This document shows positions 53,108-61,483 of a DNA stretch of 64,000 nucleotides, piece after piece. The notes under the pieces were generated by a model. The model was not told the DNA's origin. It saw nothing but the letters and a program-made list of their open reading frames with translations, and ran no database searches. Each line of letters begins with the position of its first letter. Within the stretch, counting starts at the first letter, position 1. Origin of the DNA: Paenibacillus sp. cl123 (GTDB lineage Bacteria > Bacillota > Bacilli > Paenibacillales > NBRC-103111); assembly GCF_900101595.1 (NCBI RefSeq), contig NZ_FMYY01000018.1, positions 22,700-86,699 on the forward strand. Direction: 5' to 3'. The position numbers and the translations under genes are program-made.

Positions 53108-54709
53108 CTACGGCTGTCCCTGCGCCTTCGTCCGCTGCTCCAGCAGCGCTTGCGCTTCGCTTTGCAGCTCGGGCAGCGCCTGATCGAGCGTTCGCTGCCC
53201 GGCCAAAATTTCAGCCGACTTCCGCCACAGCAGCCGCGAGAAATCCGCGTGTACAAAGTCGCTGTACGTCTGCCCCCCGCCGCTGGCAAATAACGCGGAC
53301 GGAGGACGCAGCTCGAGGAGCGCCTCCATCCCCTTGCCGGGTATTCCCCCGACAGGCATCGCCGGGCTGTAGTCCGAGCCGGCCGCGGCCGGGAGCTCTC
53401 CTTCCCGCTCCTGAATAAATCTTACAAGCTCCCACGCGGCGCGCTGGCTTGACGAGCTGGCGCTGACGGCATAAATGCGGCCGATGGAGAAGGAGCTCGA
53501 TTCGCCTGGCCGATCAAGACCGCCCGGCTCGCGGACAAGATCCCAGTCCAGTCTGCTGCTCAATACTGACAGCTTCATCGCATAACTGTAGGTCTGCAAT
53601 GTCATGGCCGCTTTGCCCGCCGCGAACAGATCGCCCTCTGCCGAGCTTGCTCCTGCAGGTTTGCCCTTTCCCTCGGACTCTTGAGCCGGCGCCTGCAGAT
53701 GCCCCTGTCTGACCGCTTCCAGCACAGCGCCCCAGGCTTCCTTCCAGCGGGGAACGTCCAGATTGACGCGGCCCGCGGAAGGGTCGACGACGGTCAGGCC
53801 CATGGCCGCAGCGGCCTGGATCGTCCATTCCGCGGCGGCTGCCGGCGTAGAAGCGGCGAGTCCGAAGACGCCCTCCCGCTTCCCTCCCTGCTCTCCGACC
53901 CGCACGGCCAACTGCAGCAGCTCCGGCCATGTTAAGCCTTCCTTGGGGTATTCGACCCCATATCGGTCGAACAACGATTTATTGTAATAGATCGCCGTCT
54001 GGCGGAAGCCGGGCGTCAAGCCATACAGCCGTCCTTCCCCTTGGCTGCGCAGCGCATCCACTAACCCGGCATGCATCCGCTCAATGGGAAACCCGTCCTG
54101 GCGGATCGCCGCATCCAGCGCGTACAGCCGTCCCTGACCGGCCAATTGCGCAAATTCGTCCGCTCTCAGAGCCATCACATCGGGCAGCTCTTCCCCCCGG
54201 GGCCAACGGCCTACCTCAGACCGCATCACGCTGCCGGTTAACGGCACGTCGCCCACCCGAATCAGCTCCAGCTGCACATTGGGAAATTTCTGCTGAAAGG
54301 CCGTCCCGTATCTGGCCATAAACCCGGTTTCGTCGTCAACCGATACTCGCAGCTTGTAGGCACGACCGGCATCCAGCGGAGGGGGCGCCTCCTGCAGAGG
54401 CTTCGACAGCCAGGGGATGCCTGCGGTCATCCGGTCGCTCTGAAGGATGCCGAACACGGCCGTTGTCCCCAGCAGCAGCGCCGCCGCCGATACTCCGAAC
54501 AACTTGCTGCGGCGGGTGCGTACGGTCGGCCTTCTTAAGCGGGCTTCGATCCGGGTGATCGTCTGCTCCGAAAAGCCTTGCCGGCCTAGCGGCAATCGGG
54601 CGAGCCGGCTTTCCCACTCGGGTGCCTTTTCCTCATCGGCCGGCCTGACTGGGCCCTCGTCCGTCCGCCGGAATGCTTGAGCTTCCTCCTTCCGATCGGT
54701 TCGTCTCAT
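53108..54709 (-). CDS. Anti-sigma-like membrane protein with an extracellular solute-binding domain
   Basis: 533 residues. The first 65 or so are charged and cytoplasmic (EWESRLARLPLGRQGFSEQTITRIEARL), as in short anti-sigma domains. One membrane helix follows (LFGVSAAALLLGTTAVFGIL, about 69-88). The outside region is a complete family-1 (MalE-like) sugar-binding fold (YKLRVSVDDETGFMARYGTAFQQKFPNVQLELI, split; QTAIYYNKSLFDRYGVEYPKEGLTWPELL). There is no lipobox and no permease nearby, so it is not a transport lipoprotein. It overlaps the ECF sigma gene by 4 bases (ATGA). I infer an anti-sigma factor that senses a ligand through its binding-protein domain. Confidence 0.7.
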   Translation of the reverse strand: MRRTDRKEEAQAFRRTDEGPVRPADEEKAPEWESRLARLPLGRQGFSEQTITRIEARLRRPTVRTRRSKLFGVSAAALLLGTTAVFGILQSDRMTAGIPWLSKPLQEAPPPLDAGRAYKLRVSVDDETGFMARYGTAFQQKFPNVQLELIRVGDVPLTGSVMRSEVGRWPRGEELPDVMALRADEFAQLAGQGRLYALDAAIRQDGFPIERMHAGLVDALRSQGEGRLYGLTPGFRQTAIYYNKSLFDRYGVEYPKEGLTWPELLQLAVRVGEQGGKREGVFGLAASTPAAAAEWTIQAAAAMGLTVVDPSAGRVNLDVPRWKEAWGAVLEAVRQGHLQAPAQESEGKGKPAGASSAEGDLFAAGKAAMTLQTYSYAMKLSVLSSRLDWDLVREPGGLDRPGESSSFSIGRIYAVSASSSSQRAAWELVRFIQEREGELPAAAGSDYSPAMPVGGIPGKGMEALLELRPPSALFASGGGQTYSDFVHADFSRLLWRKSAEILAGQRTLDQALPELQSEAQALLEQRTKAQGQP

Positions 54710-55254
54710 ACCGGCTCCCTCCCTTCTGCAGCAAGCTGCTGCGATACTTTGGCTCGCGCTCTGGACAGCCTTGACTTCACAGTGCCCTCCGAGATGCCGA
54801 GCATGCCGGCGATGTCCCGATAAGACAGCTGATGATGAGCATGCAGCAGCAGCACCTCTCTCAGCTTGGCAGGCAGCTGCAGGACGGTCGTCCAGATCGC
54901 TTCCTCCTCCAGAAATTCGATGGCCTGCGCTTCCGCAGACGCCGCCGCTCCCTCATGCCGGGGAGCCGAGAAGGGGATGACCCTTCTAAACCAGGCCGAT
55001 CGCCATTGATCGCGCACCGTATTGCGCGTAATGGTCAACAGCCATGTGCGGACGCTGGCCTCCCCGCGGAAGGTAAACATCCGTTCGTAAACTTTAACAA
55101 ATACATCCTGTGCGATATCGTCGGCCATGGTCGCCTTGCGCGTCAGGAAATACGCGTAATTCCATACGTCATCGCCGTAAGCTTGCATCAGCTCGGACAA
55201 TATCTCATTTTTATCCATACCGCTTGCCAGCGATTTCAAGTATTCAAAGGCCAC
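54706..55254 (-). CDS. ECF sigma factor
   Basis: 182 residues from a GTG with GAGGTG 7 bases upstream. Region 2 includes DDVWNYAYFLTRKATMADDIAQDVFVKVYERM and FRGEASVRTWLLTITRNTVRDQWR; region 4 includes LPAKLREVLLLHAHHQLSYRDIAGMLGISEGTVKSRLSRAR (each quoted in parts of a known fold). It directs RNA polymerase to a small regulon, probably including its own operon. Held inactive by the co-transcribed anti-sigma-like protein. The promoter it recognises is not evident here. Confidence 0.88.
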   Translation of the reverse strand: MAFEYLKSLASGMDKNEILSELMQAYGDDVWNYAYFLTRKATMADDIAQDVFVKVYERMFTFRGEASVRTWLLTITRNTVRDQWRSAWFRRVIPFSAPRHEGAAASAEAQAIEFLEEEAIWTTVLQLPAKLREVLLLHAHHQLSYRDIAGMLGISEGTVKSRLSRARAKVSQQLAAEGREPV

Positions 55255-55395
55255 CCGGGTTCACCTCACATCCAATTGGACGATCCTGATCCTCAAAGGT
55301 TCCCTTCCCGTTAAAATTTGTCTGAACGTCCCGATATTGCTTTGATCCCAAGCCCGAGCCGCCTCTCTGCCGTCCGTCCCCGGCGCTTGACCTTT

Positions 55396-55421
55396 GTTTC
55401 ACCCCGGATGGGGTCGGGTAA
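55396..55421 (+). promoter_or_regulatory. Sigma-B-type promoter (GlsB/YeaQ gene)
   Basis: GTTTCA (55396-55401), a 14-base spacer and GGGTAA (55416-55421), about 45 bases before the start codon. Matches the sigma-B consensus. Confidence 0.8.
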
Positions 55422-55466
55422 AAGTAGACAAGCAAGTTAATACCTAACGCAAGGAGCGTGAAGGAC

Positions 55467-55742
55467 ATGATAGGCGTACTGGTTACACTGATAATGGCAG
55501 TTGTGATTGGAGCTATCGGGTCAGCTCTTGCACCAGGCGCTATGCCCGGAGGGATCATCGGAGCGATGATTGCCGGCTTCGTCGGCGCTTGGATCGGAGC
55601 TTGGCTGTTCCGTCAGTTAGGAATCGGCGACCTCGGTCTTGTGATCGGCGGATTCGCCGTAATACCCGCGATTATCGGTGCTGCCCTGTTCGTTTTCCTG
55701 CTCGGCCTGGTCGCTCGCGGCATGAGCCGCAATGCAGCCTAA
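55467..55742 (+). CDS. GlsB/YeaQ/YmgE family stress membrane protein
   Basis: 91 residues with three hydrophobic, glycine-rich segments (GVLVTLIMAVVIGAIGSALA, GGIIGAMIAGFVGAWIGAWL, GLVIGGFAVIPAIIGAALFVFLLGLV in turn), the transglycosylase-associated protein fold. AAGGAG lies 10 bases before the ATG at 55467; an upstream GTG at 55458 abuts it. Role in envelope stress is general and unproven. Under a sigma-B-type promoter. Confidence 0.85.
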   Translation: MIGVLVTLIMAVVIGAIGSALAPGAMPGGIIGAMIAGFVGAWIGAWLFRQLGIGDLGLVIGGFAVIPAIIGAALFVFLLGLVARGMSRNAA

Positions 55743-55801
55743 TTGCAGCTTTGGTTGAATCACCTATTTCTATATGAAAATGAAAGAGGAGCTGAGGAGA
55801 T

Positions 55802-56263
55802 ATGAGTACAGTAGAAAGCAAACGCAGTGGTATGCTGATGGGAACCGTAGTAGCAGGCCTGGCGGGTGCGGCCATTGCCCTGCTGACAGCGCCCAAGACG
55901 GGCCGGGAGCTGAGAAGCGATCTGAAGGACCGCTTCCAGACCCTGCAGTCCAAAGGTGCCGATCTGGTTGACTCCTGCAAAACCAAAGCAGCCGAGACGA
56001 TTCAGATCGTGAAGGAGCACAGCAGCACGATTGCCGACAAAGCTCAGGATATGAGCGGCAAGCTGGCCGATCAGGCGCAGAACGCGGCTGATAAGGCCAA
56101 GGATATGACGGAGCGTGCGGCCGACAAAGCTCATGAGCTGACGAGCAAAGCATCGGATAAAGCCCATGAGATGGCTAACAAAGCGGAGTCTTCCGCCAAC
56201 GATGCCGTAGATCGCGCTTCGAGCAATGTAAACCGCATGGCTGAGCAAGCCGCTCGTTCTTAA
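55802..56263 (+). CDS. YtxH domain general stress protein
   Basis: 153 residues. The YtxH motif GMLMGTVVAGLAGAAIALLTAPKTGRELR (one short membrane helix, residues 10-30) is followed by a long amphipathic region with repeated 11-residue ADKA-x-D/E-M-x units. These resemble late-embryogenesis-abundant repeats. Such proteins protect membranes or proteins under dehydration or salt stress. It starts 60 bases after the GlsB gene with GAGGAGCTGAGGAG upstream and is probably co-transcribed from the sigma-B promoter. Confidence 0.85.
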   Translation: MSTVESKRSGMLMGTVVAGLAGAAIALLTAPKTGRELRSDLKDRFQTLQSKGADLVDSCKTKAAETIQIVKEHSSTIADKAQDMSGKLADQAQNAADKAKDMTERAADKAHELTSKASDKAHEMANKAESSANDAVDRASSNVNRMAEQAARS

Positions 56264-56299
56264 GCCAAGCCGGACGCAGGCCAAGTCTTCGGCCTTCCG

Positions 56300-56340
56300 C
56301 AGCCGCTTAATCTTCCTCCGGGAAGGTTGAGCGGCTGTTT
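56300..56340 (+). terminator. Terminator of the GlsB-YtxH transcript
   Basis: CAGCCGCT (56300-56307) pairs with AGCGGCTG (56330-56337), with an inner CTT/AAG pairing and a short T-run. Confidence 0.7.
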
Positions 56341-56539
56341 GCTGCTGGCTCGAGAGGCACTACAGAACAGCTCCGCCGGTTAACGCGCACTCGCGCCCAA
56401 GCACGCCGCACTTGTCAATTTCAGCCAAACGGACAAATAAAGTATATTCATCTGCCATACGACTCGACTCGATTCCGCCTGTCTATTAGGCTGACTATAA
56501 CCAAAATAAAGGTACTCGTTAGGTCACCCTTTCAATTTT

Positions 56540-56730
56540 TCAGCCCCAGGCTCATTTACACGCTTTTTCGTATAAACGTTATCCCTTGGACCGCCAATAG
56601 AACGTATTTATACGATTTTCCTCACAAGTCCCCTATTTTTGCTCGCCAGCAGAGCGCATTTATGCGATTTTCCATATATGTCTTATACGTCGACCGCCAA
56701 AGGCGCGTATTTTATACGATTTTTCGTCTC
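56540..56730. repeat. 52-bp tandem repeat with a hairpin in each unit
   Basis: Units begin CGCCA at 56592, 56644 and 56696, a spacing of exactly 52 bases, with a degenerate earlier copy before 56590. Each carries a small palindrome (CGTATTTATACG, CGCATTTATGCG, CGTATTTTATACG) followed by ATTTTTC/CC. The palindromes differ by compensating changes. The gene-free stretch 56264-57355 otherwise shows only the terminator at 56300 and no gene. Confidence 0.75.
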
Positions 56731-57278
56731 CCCCTTTTGAGAGCGACCTAAAAATTCGGTGAATAAGAGGATAGAGCTCCGCTTGGGAATGAAAGAACGA
56801 AAGCAGCCGCCTTTGTAGGCAGGCGGATTTTCTCCGAAATGGGGTCTAAAACCAAAAAAATCTGGCTGCGACAGCGAGTGGAAACTCCGATCGGCGCAGG
56901 CCATGCGTTATTTACCGGAACTTTTAGAACAGCTTAAAGACAGAGCTAGTCCAACTAAACGCTCACTCGTCTCCCCCAAAGCAGCTGGATCGGACATACC
57001 TCTGCTCTCATGACGATTTCAAGCATACGAGTGCTGCCTTGGGGAATATCACTCACGAAATTATCTCAGAGTCCACAAACAGCAAGCACAGCTACTCCGG
57101 ACGTAGCTGCGGCTAACCCGATCAGTATGCTGAGCCGGATAAGCGTCCTTCCCGTAAAGGACGCCGATTATACTATAAAACCTCCGGCGAAAGCTCCGCT
57201 CGCCCGCTTGCTTGCAGCCAAGCGCGATGTCCCCTGTTGAGGAGCCTGCCTACCTCTCCCCGCCAGCAGACACAAAGG

Positions 57279-57316
57279 CAAAAAACGGAACGCCTCCCGA
57301 GGAGGGCTCCGTTATT
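57279..57316 (-). terminator. Terminator after the 57356-57673 gene
   Basis: On the minus strand AACGGA-CTCC pairs with GGAG-TTCCGTT around a short loop and is followed by TTTTTTG. About 40 bases past the stop. Confidence 0.75.
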
Positions 57317-57355
57317 AGCTTCCATTCCTATTAGCTGCTGTGCCGAGCTGCTTGT

Positions 57356-57673
57356 CTACACCGTCTCCAATTCAGAGATCCAGCCGTTCTCATCCAGTTC
57401 CTTCTTCAGACATTGCTTGACGGAGAGCTTCTCCTTGTCCGGCTTGGCGAAATAGCCGTTCTCCAGATAATAACCGCGCTCCTTGGCCGCCGACAACAGG
57501 GTACAGAACTTTTCCGCTGCCTGGATGGCCTCTTCTTTGTCTGAGAACGTTTCCAAGGTGCTGCCGAATCCCAGCGGATTAGTTGAAGATTGAATTGACA
57601 GAATATATGAGCCATCCGCTTCTCGGACCAACACTTCGCTTCCGTGACATTTAATCAGATGTTTAACTGTCAT
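57356..57673 (-). CDS. Unrecognised small protein under a sigma-B-type promoter
   Basis: 105 residues from the ATG at 57673 (MTVKHLIKCHGSEVLV), with GGTGG just upstream; a GTG at 57682 is possible. Soluble, acidic, no recognised family. It shows an N-terminal beta-rich half (EADGSYILSIQSS) and a helical half rich in charged residues (FSDKEEAIQAAEKFCTLLSAAKERG). A sigma-B-type promoter 55-80 bases upstream indicates stress control. Confidence 0.65.
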   Translation of the reverse strand: MTVKHLIKCHGSEVLVREADGSYILSIQSSTNPLGFGSTLETFSDKEEAIQAAEKFCTLLSAAKERGYYLENGYFAKPDKEKLSVKQCLKKELDENGWISELETV

Positions 57674-57727
57674 GATATCCACCGCCTTAATGAATTAGGG
57701 ATTGGCTTGCTAGGTGCTTGTCTATCA

Positions 57728-57753
57728 TTACCCGTCCGGGAATTCGCTGAAAC
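57728..57753 (-). promoter_or_regulatory. Sigma-B-type promoter
   Basis: Minus strand GTTTCA (57753-57748), 14-base spacer, GGGTAA (57733-57728), upstream of the gene at 57356-57673. Confidence 0.75.
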
Positions 57754-57790
57754 CCGTCCGGCCCGGCAGCGGCTTCAATTTTTTTCCACC

Positions 57791-57822
57791 AAAAAACGCA
57801 TCCCATGAAAGGAACGCGTTTT
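57791..57822 (-). terminator. Terminator of the rsbV-rsbW-sigB operon
   Basis: On the minus strand AAAACGC pairs with GCGTTTTTT. The stem begins inside the sigB stop codon region and the T-run follows directly. Confidence 0.7.
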
Positions 57823-58609
57823 ATGAGCCGACACCAGGATGGCCGTTAGGTTCTTGAAAATACGCTTTCAACTTGTCCAGCGCCCGCTTCTGGATGCGGG
57901 ATACGCTCATCTGGGACACGCCTAAAGCCTGCGCGATCGTTCGCTGCGATTGGCCTTCTACATAAGCGAGCTCCAGCACCTTCTGCTCCTCAGGCTTCAG
58001 GTGAACGAGCGCTTCCTGAAGCGCCAGCCGGTTGTCTACGAGCTGATAGGCATCGCTGGGGCTTCCTATGACATCCCCGATCGTAGAGCCGTTATCATCG
58101 GTGGAGAGCGGCGTATCCAGCGAGACATAGTGATAATAGTCGCGTCCGGCCAAAATTTCGATCGTTTCTTCCACGGAAAGCTCCATCTCTGCGGCGATTT
58201 CATCCACATTGGGGGAACGTTCCAACTTGACGGTCAACATATCGACGACATGCTGGATTTGGTTTCCCTTTTCCTTGATCCGCCTTGGCACCTGCACATA
58301 CCACGACTTGTCGCGCAAATAATTTTTCATATGTCCGATGACGCTTTTCATCATATAGGCCTCGAACTGAACGCCGACTGACAAGTCAAATTGCTTCAGC
58401 AGCTTTAGTACTGACATCTGACCGACTTGGTACAAATCTTCGAACAGATCGGGACGGTTCCGGGACATTTTGCCAGCCGCCATCTTTACCATAGGCTCAT
58501 ACTCTTTCAGCAAAATAGTAGCGGTATCATTACAGCCGGTTTCCTGATATTTAATGATTAGCTCATCCGTATTTATCCCTGGATTCGATCGTTCCGAATT
58601 GGTTCTCAT
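57821..58609 (-). CDS. sigB: General stress sigma factor
   Basis: 262 residues with sigma-70 regions 2 (DLFEDLYQVGQMSVLKLLKQFD, MKSVIGHMKNYLRDKSW), 3 (VPRRIKEKGNQIQHVVDML, SPNVDEIAAEMELSVEETIEI) and 4 (LKPEEQKVLELAYVEGQSQRTIAQALGVSQMSVSRIQKRAL in the HTH). This is the sigma-B/F subgroup. It overlaps rsbW by 4 bases, the order seen in Bacillus. It would read the GTTTCA-14-GGGTAA promoters around it, including its own. Confidence 0.9.
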   Translation of the reverse strand: MRTNSERSNPGINTDELIIKYQETGCNDTATILLKEYEPMVKMAAGKMSRNRPDLFEDLYQVGQMSVLKLLKQFDLSVGVQFEAYMMKSVIGHMKNYLRDKSWYVQVPRRIKEKGNQIQHVVDMLTVKLERSPNVDEIAAEMELSVEETIEILAGRDYYHYVSLDTPLSTDDNGSTIGDVIGSPSDAYQLVDNRLALQEALVHLKPEEQKVLELAYVEGQSQRTIAQALGVSQMSVSRIQKRALDKLKAYFQEPNGHPGVGS

Positions 58610-59055
58610 ACCATTTCCTCGCTTCGAAGAACGCGTTTGGTCAGGCTCACTTCTGTACCGATGCCGGTTCTCACCTCGACATCATCCATCAGTGCCTGCA
58701 TCAAATAAATGCCCAGGCCTCCCACATTGATTTCGTTAAGCGTCTTGTCATGTAGGGATTCGGCCCGCTCGGCTTTGGCTTCATAGTCGAAGCTTGGACC
58801 TTCGTCCTTGACCGTGATGCGCAGCCCGTCCTGGATTCTCTCGAAGCGGACCTCCATCACGCCGGGCCTGCCGGGCTCATAGGCATGAACCACGGCATTG
58901 TTGCAGGCTTCGGCGACGGCTACTTTCATATCTTCAATCTCTTCATAGGAAAATCCGAGCTTGGAGCTGATGCCATACAGCGTCAGACGAACCAAATCGA
59001 TGTACTCCGGCTCAGCAGGGACAGAGAGACAAACCACGCGAGATTCCGAATTCAT
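58606..59055 (-). CDS. rsbW: Anti-sigma-B factor, serine kinase
   Basis: 149 residues of the GHKL kinase fold with N-box EDMKVAVAEACNNAVVHAYE near residue 42, G1 box VKDEGPSFD near 82 and G2 GGLGIYLMQALMDDVEV. It binds sigma-B and phosphorylates RsbV on serine, releasing or trapping sigma-B by partner switching. All ATP-site motifs are intact. Starts 20 bases after rsbV. Confidence 0.9.
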   Translation of the reverse strand: MNSESRVVCLSVPAEPEYIDLVRLTLYGISSKLGFSYEEIEDMKVAVAEACNNAVVHAYEPGRPGVMEVRFERIQDGLRITVKDEGPSFDYEAKAERAESLHDKTLNEINVGGLGIYLMQALMDDVEVRTGIGTEVSLTKRVLRSEEMV

Positions 59056-59075
59056 ACGTATGCTCCGATCCTTTC

Positions 59076-59438
59076 TTATCCGTTTATGATCCGCGCTCCG
59101 GACGAATCCGCAGGGGGGCTCTGCTGTAAAAATGGGGTAATCCCCGTCAGGTCAAAAATTCGCTTTATTTTTGGAGGAATGTCTTCCACCAGAAAGTGGG
59201 CCTTGAGCACATCTCTGGCCTTTAATACTGATACAATCACACCGATCCCTGTGCTGTCAATGTATTGCAGATCCTTCAAATTTAAGACAAGATCACGACT
59301 CGTGTCCGCTATGTACGGATCAAGCGCCGAACGGAGCTCCGATACTTTGGAAAGATCAAGCTCGCCTTGCAGAAAAACAGTCGTAGCGTGGGGCGATTTG
59401 GCAGTGCGTACTTGAAAGACATTGGACTTTTCCATCAT
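59076..59438 (-). CDS. rsbV: Anti-anti-sigma factor (STAS)
   Basis: 120 residues. The STAS fold carries the phospho-acceptor serine in LQYIDSTGIGVIVSVLKA and ends in PPKIKRIFDLTGITPFL. The start is taken at the ATG at 59438, immediately before a second ATG, downstream of GGGAGGAAGG; a longer frame to 59507 would cover the ribosome site. First gene of the rsbV-rsbW-sigB operon. Confidence 0.9.
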   Translation of the reverse strand: MMEKSNVFQVRTAKSPHATTVFLQGELDLSKVSELRSALDPYIADTSRDLVLNLKDLQYIDSTGIGVIVSVLKARDVLKAHFLVEDIPPKIKRIFDLTGITPFLQQSPPADSSGARIING

Positions 59439-59518
59439 ATTACCGATCCTTCCTCCCTGAATGCCGGCTTGTCTCGGGCAACCCAAGAAGCGGCATCCTG
59501 CAATCATTCCCTAGCTTA

Positions 59519-59544
59519 TTACCCGGCAAGGGAAGGATTGAAAC
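59519..59544 (-). promoter_or_regulatory. Sigma-B-type promoter of the rsbV operon
   Basis: Minus strand GTTTCA (59544-59539), 14-base spacer, GGGTAA (59524-59519), 80 bases before rsbV. Indicates positive autoregulation of sigB. Confidence 0.8.
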
Positions 59545-59599
59545 AGGATGCCGATTTATATTCCCGCACTTTCCGAACCGGATGAGCCGGATGGATGGA

Positions 59600-60052
59600 T
59601 CAGTTAGTGCGGGCTACAGCGGATTTTTTAGTACCTTTCCAGGTATGCCAGATCTCCAGCAGCATAGGAACGGCTTGGATGATGCGGCCGATCGCTTCGC
59701 CGGTTTTCGGAGTTTCGGCCGGGACATTTTTGCGGATAGAGCCGGCGACAGCGGCGGTAGCTTCCTTCACTGTATCGGTCACTTCCTGAACGGCGTCTCC
59801 GATATTTTTCACCGAGTAGACGACCGGATCGATCGATTGGAGCTTGTTGCGCACATCGACTGTCACTTCATTAGTATGCCGCAGCAGCTCGGTCGCCTCC
59901 ACGCTGATTCCGCCAATCTGCCCTTGAATTTCCTTCATCGTGACATTCGTTTGCGACAGCAGTTCAGTGACCGACTTGAGTGTTCTGATGAGATAGACCA
60001 CGAGCGCCGCGAATGCGATCGCGACCACGGCTACGCTAATTTCAATTATCAT
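59600..60052 (-). CDS. DUF948 general stress protein (YtxG-like)
   Basis: 150 residues from the ATG at 60052 (MIIEISVAVVAIAFAALVVYLIRTLK in the anchor), GGAGGG 7 bases upstream. One N-terminal membrane helix, then a helical coiled region (SVTELLSQTNVTMKEIQGQIGGIS) typical of DUF948, and a basic tail. Role unknown; family members belong to the sigma-B regulon in Bacillus, and a sigma-B-type promoter stands directly upstream here. Confidence 0.85.
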   Translation of the reverse strand: MIIEISVAVVAIAFAALVVYLIRTLKSVTELLSQTNVTMKEIQGQIGGISVEATELLRHTNEVTVDVRNKLQSIDPVVYSVKNIGDAVQEVTDTVKEATAAVAGSIRKNVPAETPKTGEAIGRIIQAVPMLLEIWHTWKGTKKSAVARTN

Positions 60053-60098
60053 GGATAATCCCTCCGTCATCATTTGTAATTATGGAATTGTGTAATTC

Positions 60099-60124
60099 TT
60101 ACCCGCCTCTCCGTGGGGTGAAAC
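60099..60124 (-). promoter_or_regulatory. Sigma-B-type promoter of the DUF948 gene
   Basis: Minus strand GTTTCA (60124-60119), 14-base spacer, GGGTAA (60104-60099), about 47 bases before the start codon. Confidence 0.8.
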
Positions 60125-60147
60125 GAGCCTCAGCCCGAATGATTCTT

Positions 60148-60173
60148 GATTCGTCAGGCCATCCTAAGGGTAA
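60148..60173 (+). promoter_or_regulatory. Sigma-B-type promoter toward dps
   Basis: GATTCG (60148-60153), 14-base spacer, GGGTAA (60168-60173). The -35 is weaker than the others; it lies 165 bases before the dps start and is divergent from the DUF948 promoter. Confidence 0.5.
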
Positions 60174-60337
60174 AGAAAATACAAGCAGGTAGGCGGTTTC
60201 CGCCCCCCTGCTCTGCCTCGGACAGACCCGCGGGAAGTCGGGACGCTGGGCTGTCCGATTGTCTTGAAAGGCTATCAGGCAGCGGCCGTGCCATGCGATT
60301 GCTTGCTACATATTACAAGTACTGGAGGTAGGGAATA

Positions 60338-60826
60338 ATGGCAAAGGTTCTCGAAAAGGAAACCAAAACAACAGCAAAAACAACGGCTGCGGACAGCAAG
60401 CTGCTCAAGCTGCTTAATCAGCAGGTGGCCAACTGGTCCGTACTGCATATGAAGCTTCATCAGCATCATTGGTTCGTGAAAGGTTCAAGCTTCTTCGATC
60501 TGCATAAGAAATTCGAGGAATTATATAATGAAGCAAGCCTGACCATGGATGAAATCGCCGAGCGCATCCTGGCTCTCAACGGCTCGCCGGTGTCCACTTC
60601 CAAGGAGATTGGCGCGGCCACGACACTCAAGGAGCATGCGCCGCTGGATTCAGCCGAGGCTATGGTCAAGAGCTTGCGTGATGATTACAATCAGATCATC
60701 GATGAATTCAAGGAAGCGATGGATGTCGCTGAGGAGCAAGAGGACGAAGGCACTCATGATATGCTGAACACGATGCGTACCGATCTGCAGAAGCATGTGT
60801 GGATGCTGGACGCTTACCTGAAATAA
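60338..60826 (+). CDS. dps: Dps family DNA-protecting ferritin-like protein
   Basis: 162 residues. A lysine/threonine-rich N-terminal tail (possible DNA contact) precedes the four-helix bundle. The inter-subunit ferroxidase ligands are visible: HMKLHQHHWFVKGSSFFDLHKKFEELYNE (histidines, aspartate and glutamate) and MDEIAERI. It oxidises ferrous iron with peroxide and shields DNA during stress. GGAGGTAGGG precedes the ATG. A single gene with its own terminator. Confidence 0.9.
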   Translation: MAKVLEKETKTTAKTTAADSKLLKLLNQQVANWSVLHMKLHQHHWFVKGSSFFDLHKKFEELYNEASLTMDEIAERILALNGSPVSTSKEIGAATTLKEHAPLDSAEAMVKSLRDDYNQIIDEFKEAMDVAEEQEDEGTHDMLNTMRTDLQKHVWMLDAYLK

Positions 60827-60840
60827 TAGCCGCCGCTAAC

Positions 60841-60890
60841 AAAAGCCCGTCCAGACCAGTCGCAATTGCGCTGGCAGGGACGGGCTTTTA
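60841..60890 (+). terminator. Terminator of dps
   Basis: AAAAGCCCGTCC and GACCAG pair with CTGG and GGACGGGCTTTT; long GC-rich stem ending in a T-run. Confidence 0.85.
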
Positions 60891-60917
60891 CGTGTTATTG
60901 AGAGAGGCCTAACAAAA

Positions 60918-60957
60918 AAATCGCCGCCCTCTTCCTCACGGAAGCCGAACGGCGAAT
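60918..60957 (-). terminator. Terminator of the second rsbVW pair
   Basis: On the minus strand CGCCG pairs with CGGCG, with inner CTTCC/GGAAG pairing, followed by ATTTTTTTG. About 60 bases past the rsbW-like stop. Confidence 0.65.
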
Positions 60958-61015
60958 GGCGCATGGTCTCTCAGCCTCTTCTTATTTAAACAAAGCCTTA
61001 AGCTTGTCCGCTGGG

Positions 61016-61483
61016 TCAGGAAAGCCGCTTCAGCAGTTCAATGCTCTGAGCCGCCTGCGCGTCTTCTCCTGCAGGGATGACCCTCACTTCATCGACCAGC
61101 GCCTGCATCATATACAGACCGAGATGATCCATCTCGAACAGCTGCCTGTCTTCCTCCTGTGCTTGCTGGACCATGTCAACCGGGCTTCTGCCGACTTCTC
61201 CGAAGCTAAGCTTGCAGTTCTGGCCTTCCACACGCATCGTCAGCTCCCCCGGACGCATCGAAAACACGAAGCGGAGGGCCATAGCCGGTTCCACCGCCGC
61301 AAGTTGCAGCAAGGCATGATTACAGGCTTCTGTCAACGCTACCTTCATATCCTCGATAGCCTCATACGTAAAGCCCATCCGCACGGCAACGCCGTACAAA
61401 GTCAGGCGAATCGTATCGAGCTCTCCCATATCCGCTGGAACCGTCAGCACGACCTCCCGAGCTACAGTTTCCTGGCCGCTCAT
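61016..61483 (-). CDS. RsbW paralogue with degenerate ATP-binding boxes
   Basis: 155 residues aligned end to end with RsbW at 58606. The N-box keeps EDMKVALTEACNHALLQ but the second asparagine and the following HAY are lost. The G1 box aspartate-x-glycine (DEGPSFD in RsbW) is replaced by VEGQNCKLSF. The G2 glycine pair becomes DHLGLYMMQALVDEVRV. ATP binding and kinase activity are therefore doubtful; it may bind a partner without phosphorylating it. It overlaps the RsbV-like gene by 4 bases. No sigma gene follows, unlike the first set. Confidence 0.75.
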   Translation of the reverse strand: MSGQETVAREVVLTVPADMGELDTIRLTLYGVAVRMGFTYEAIEDMKVALTEACNHALLQLAAVEPAMALRFVFSMRPGELTMRVEGQNCKLSFGEVGRSPVDMVQQAQEEDRQLFEMDHLGLYMMQALVDEVRVIPAGEDAQAAQSIELLKRLS

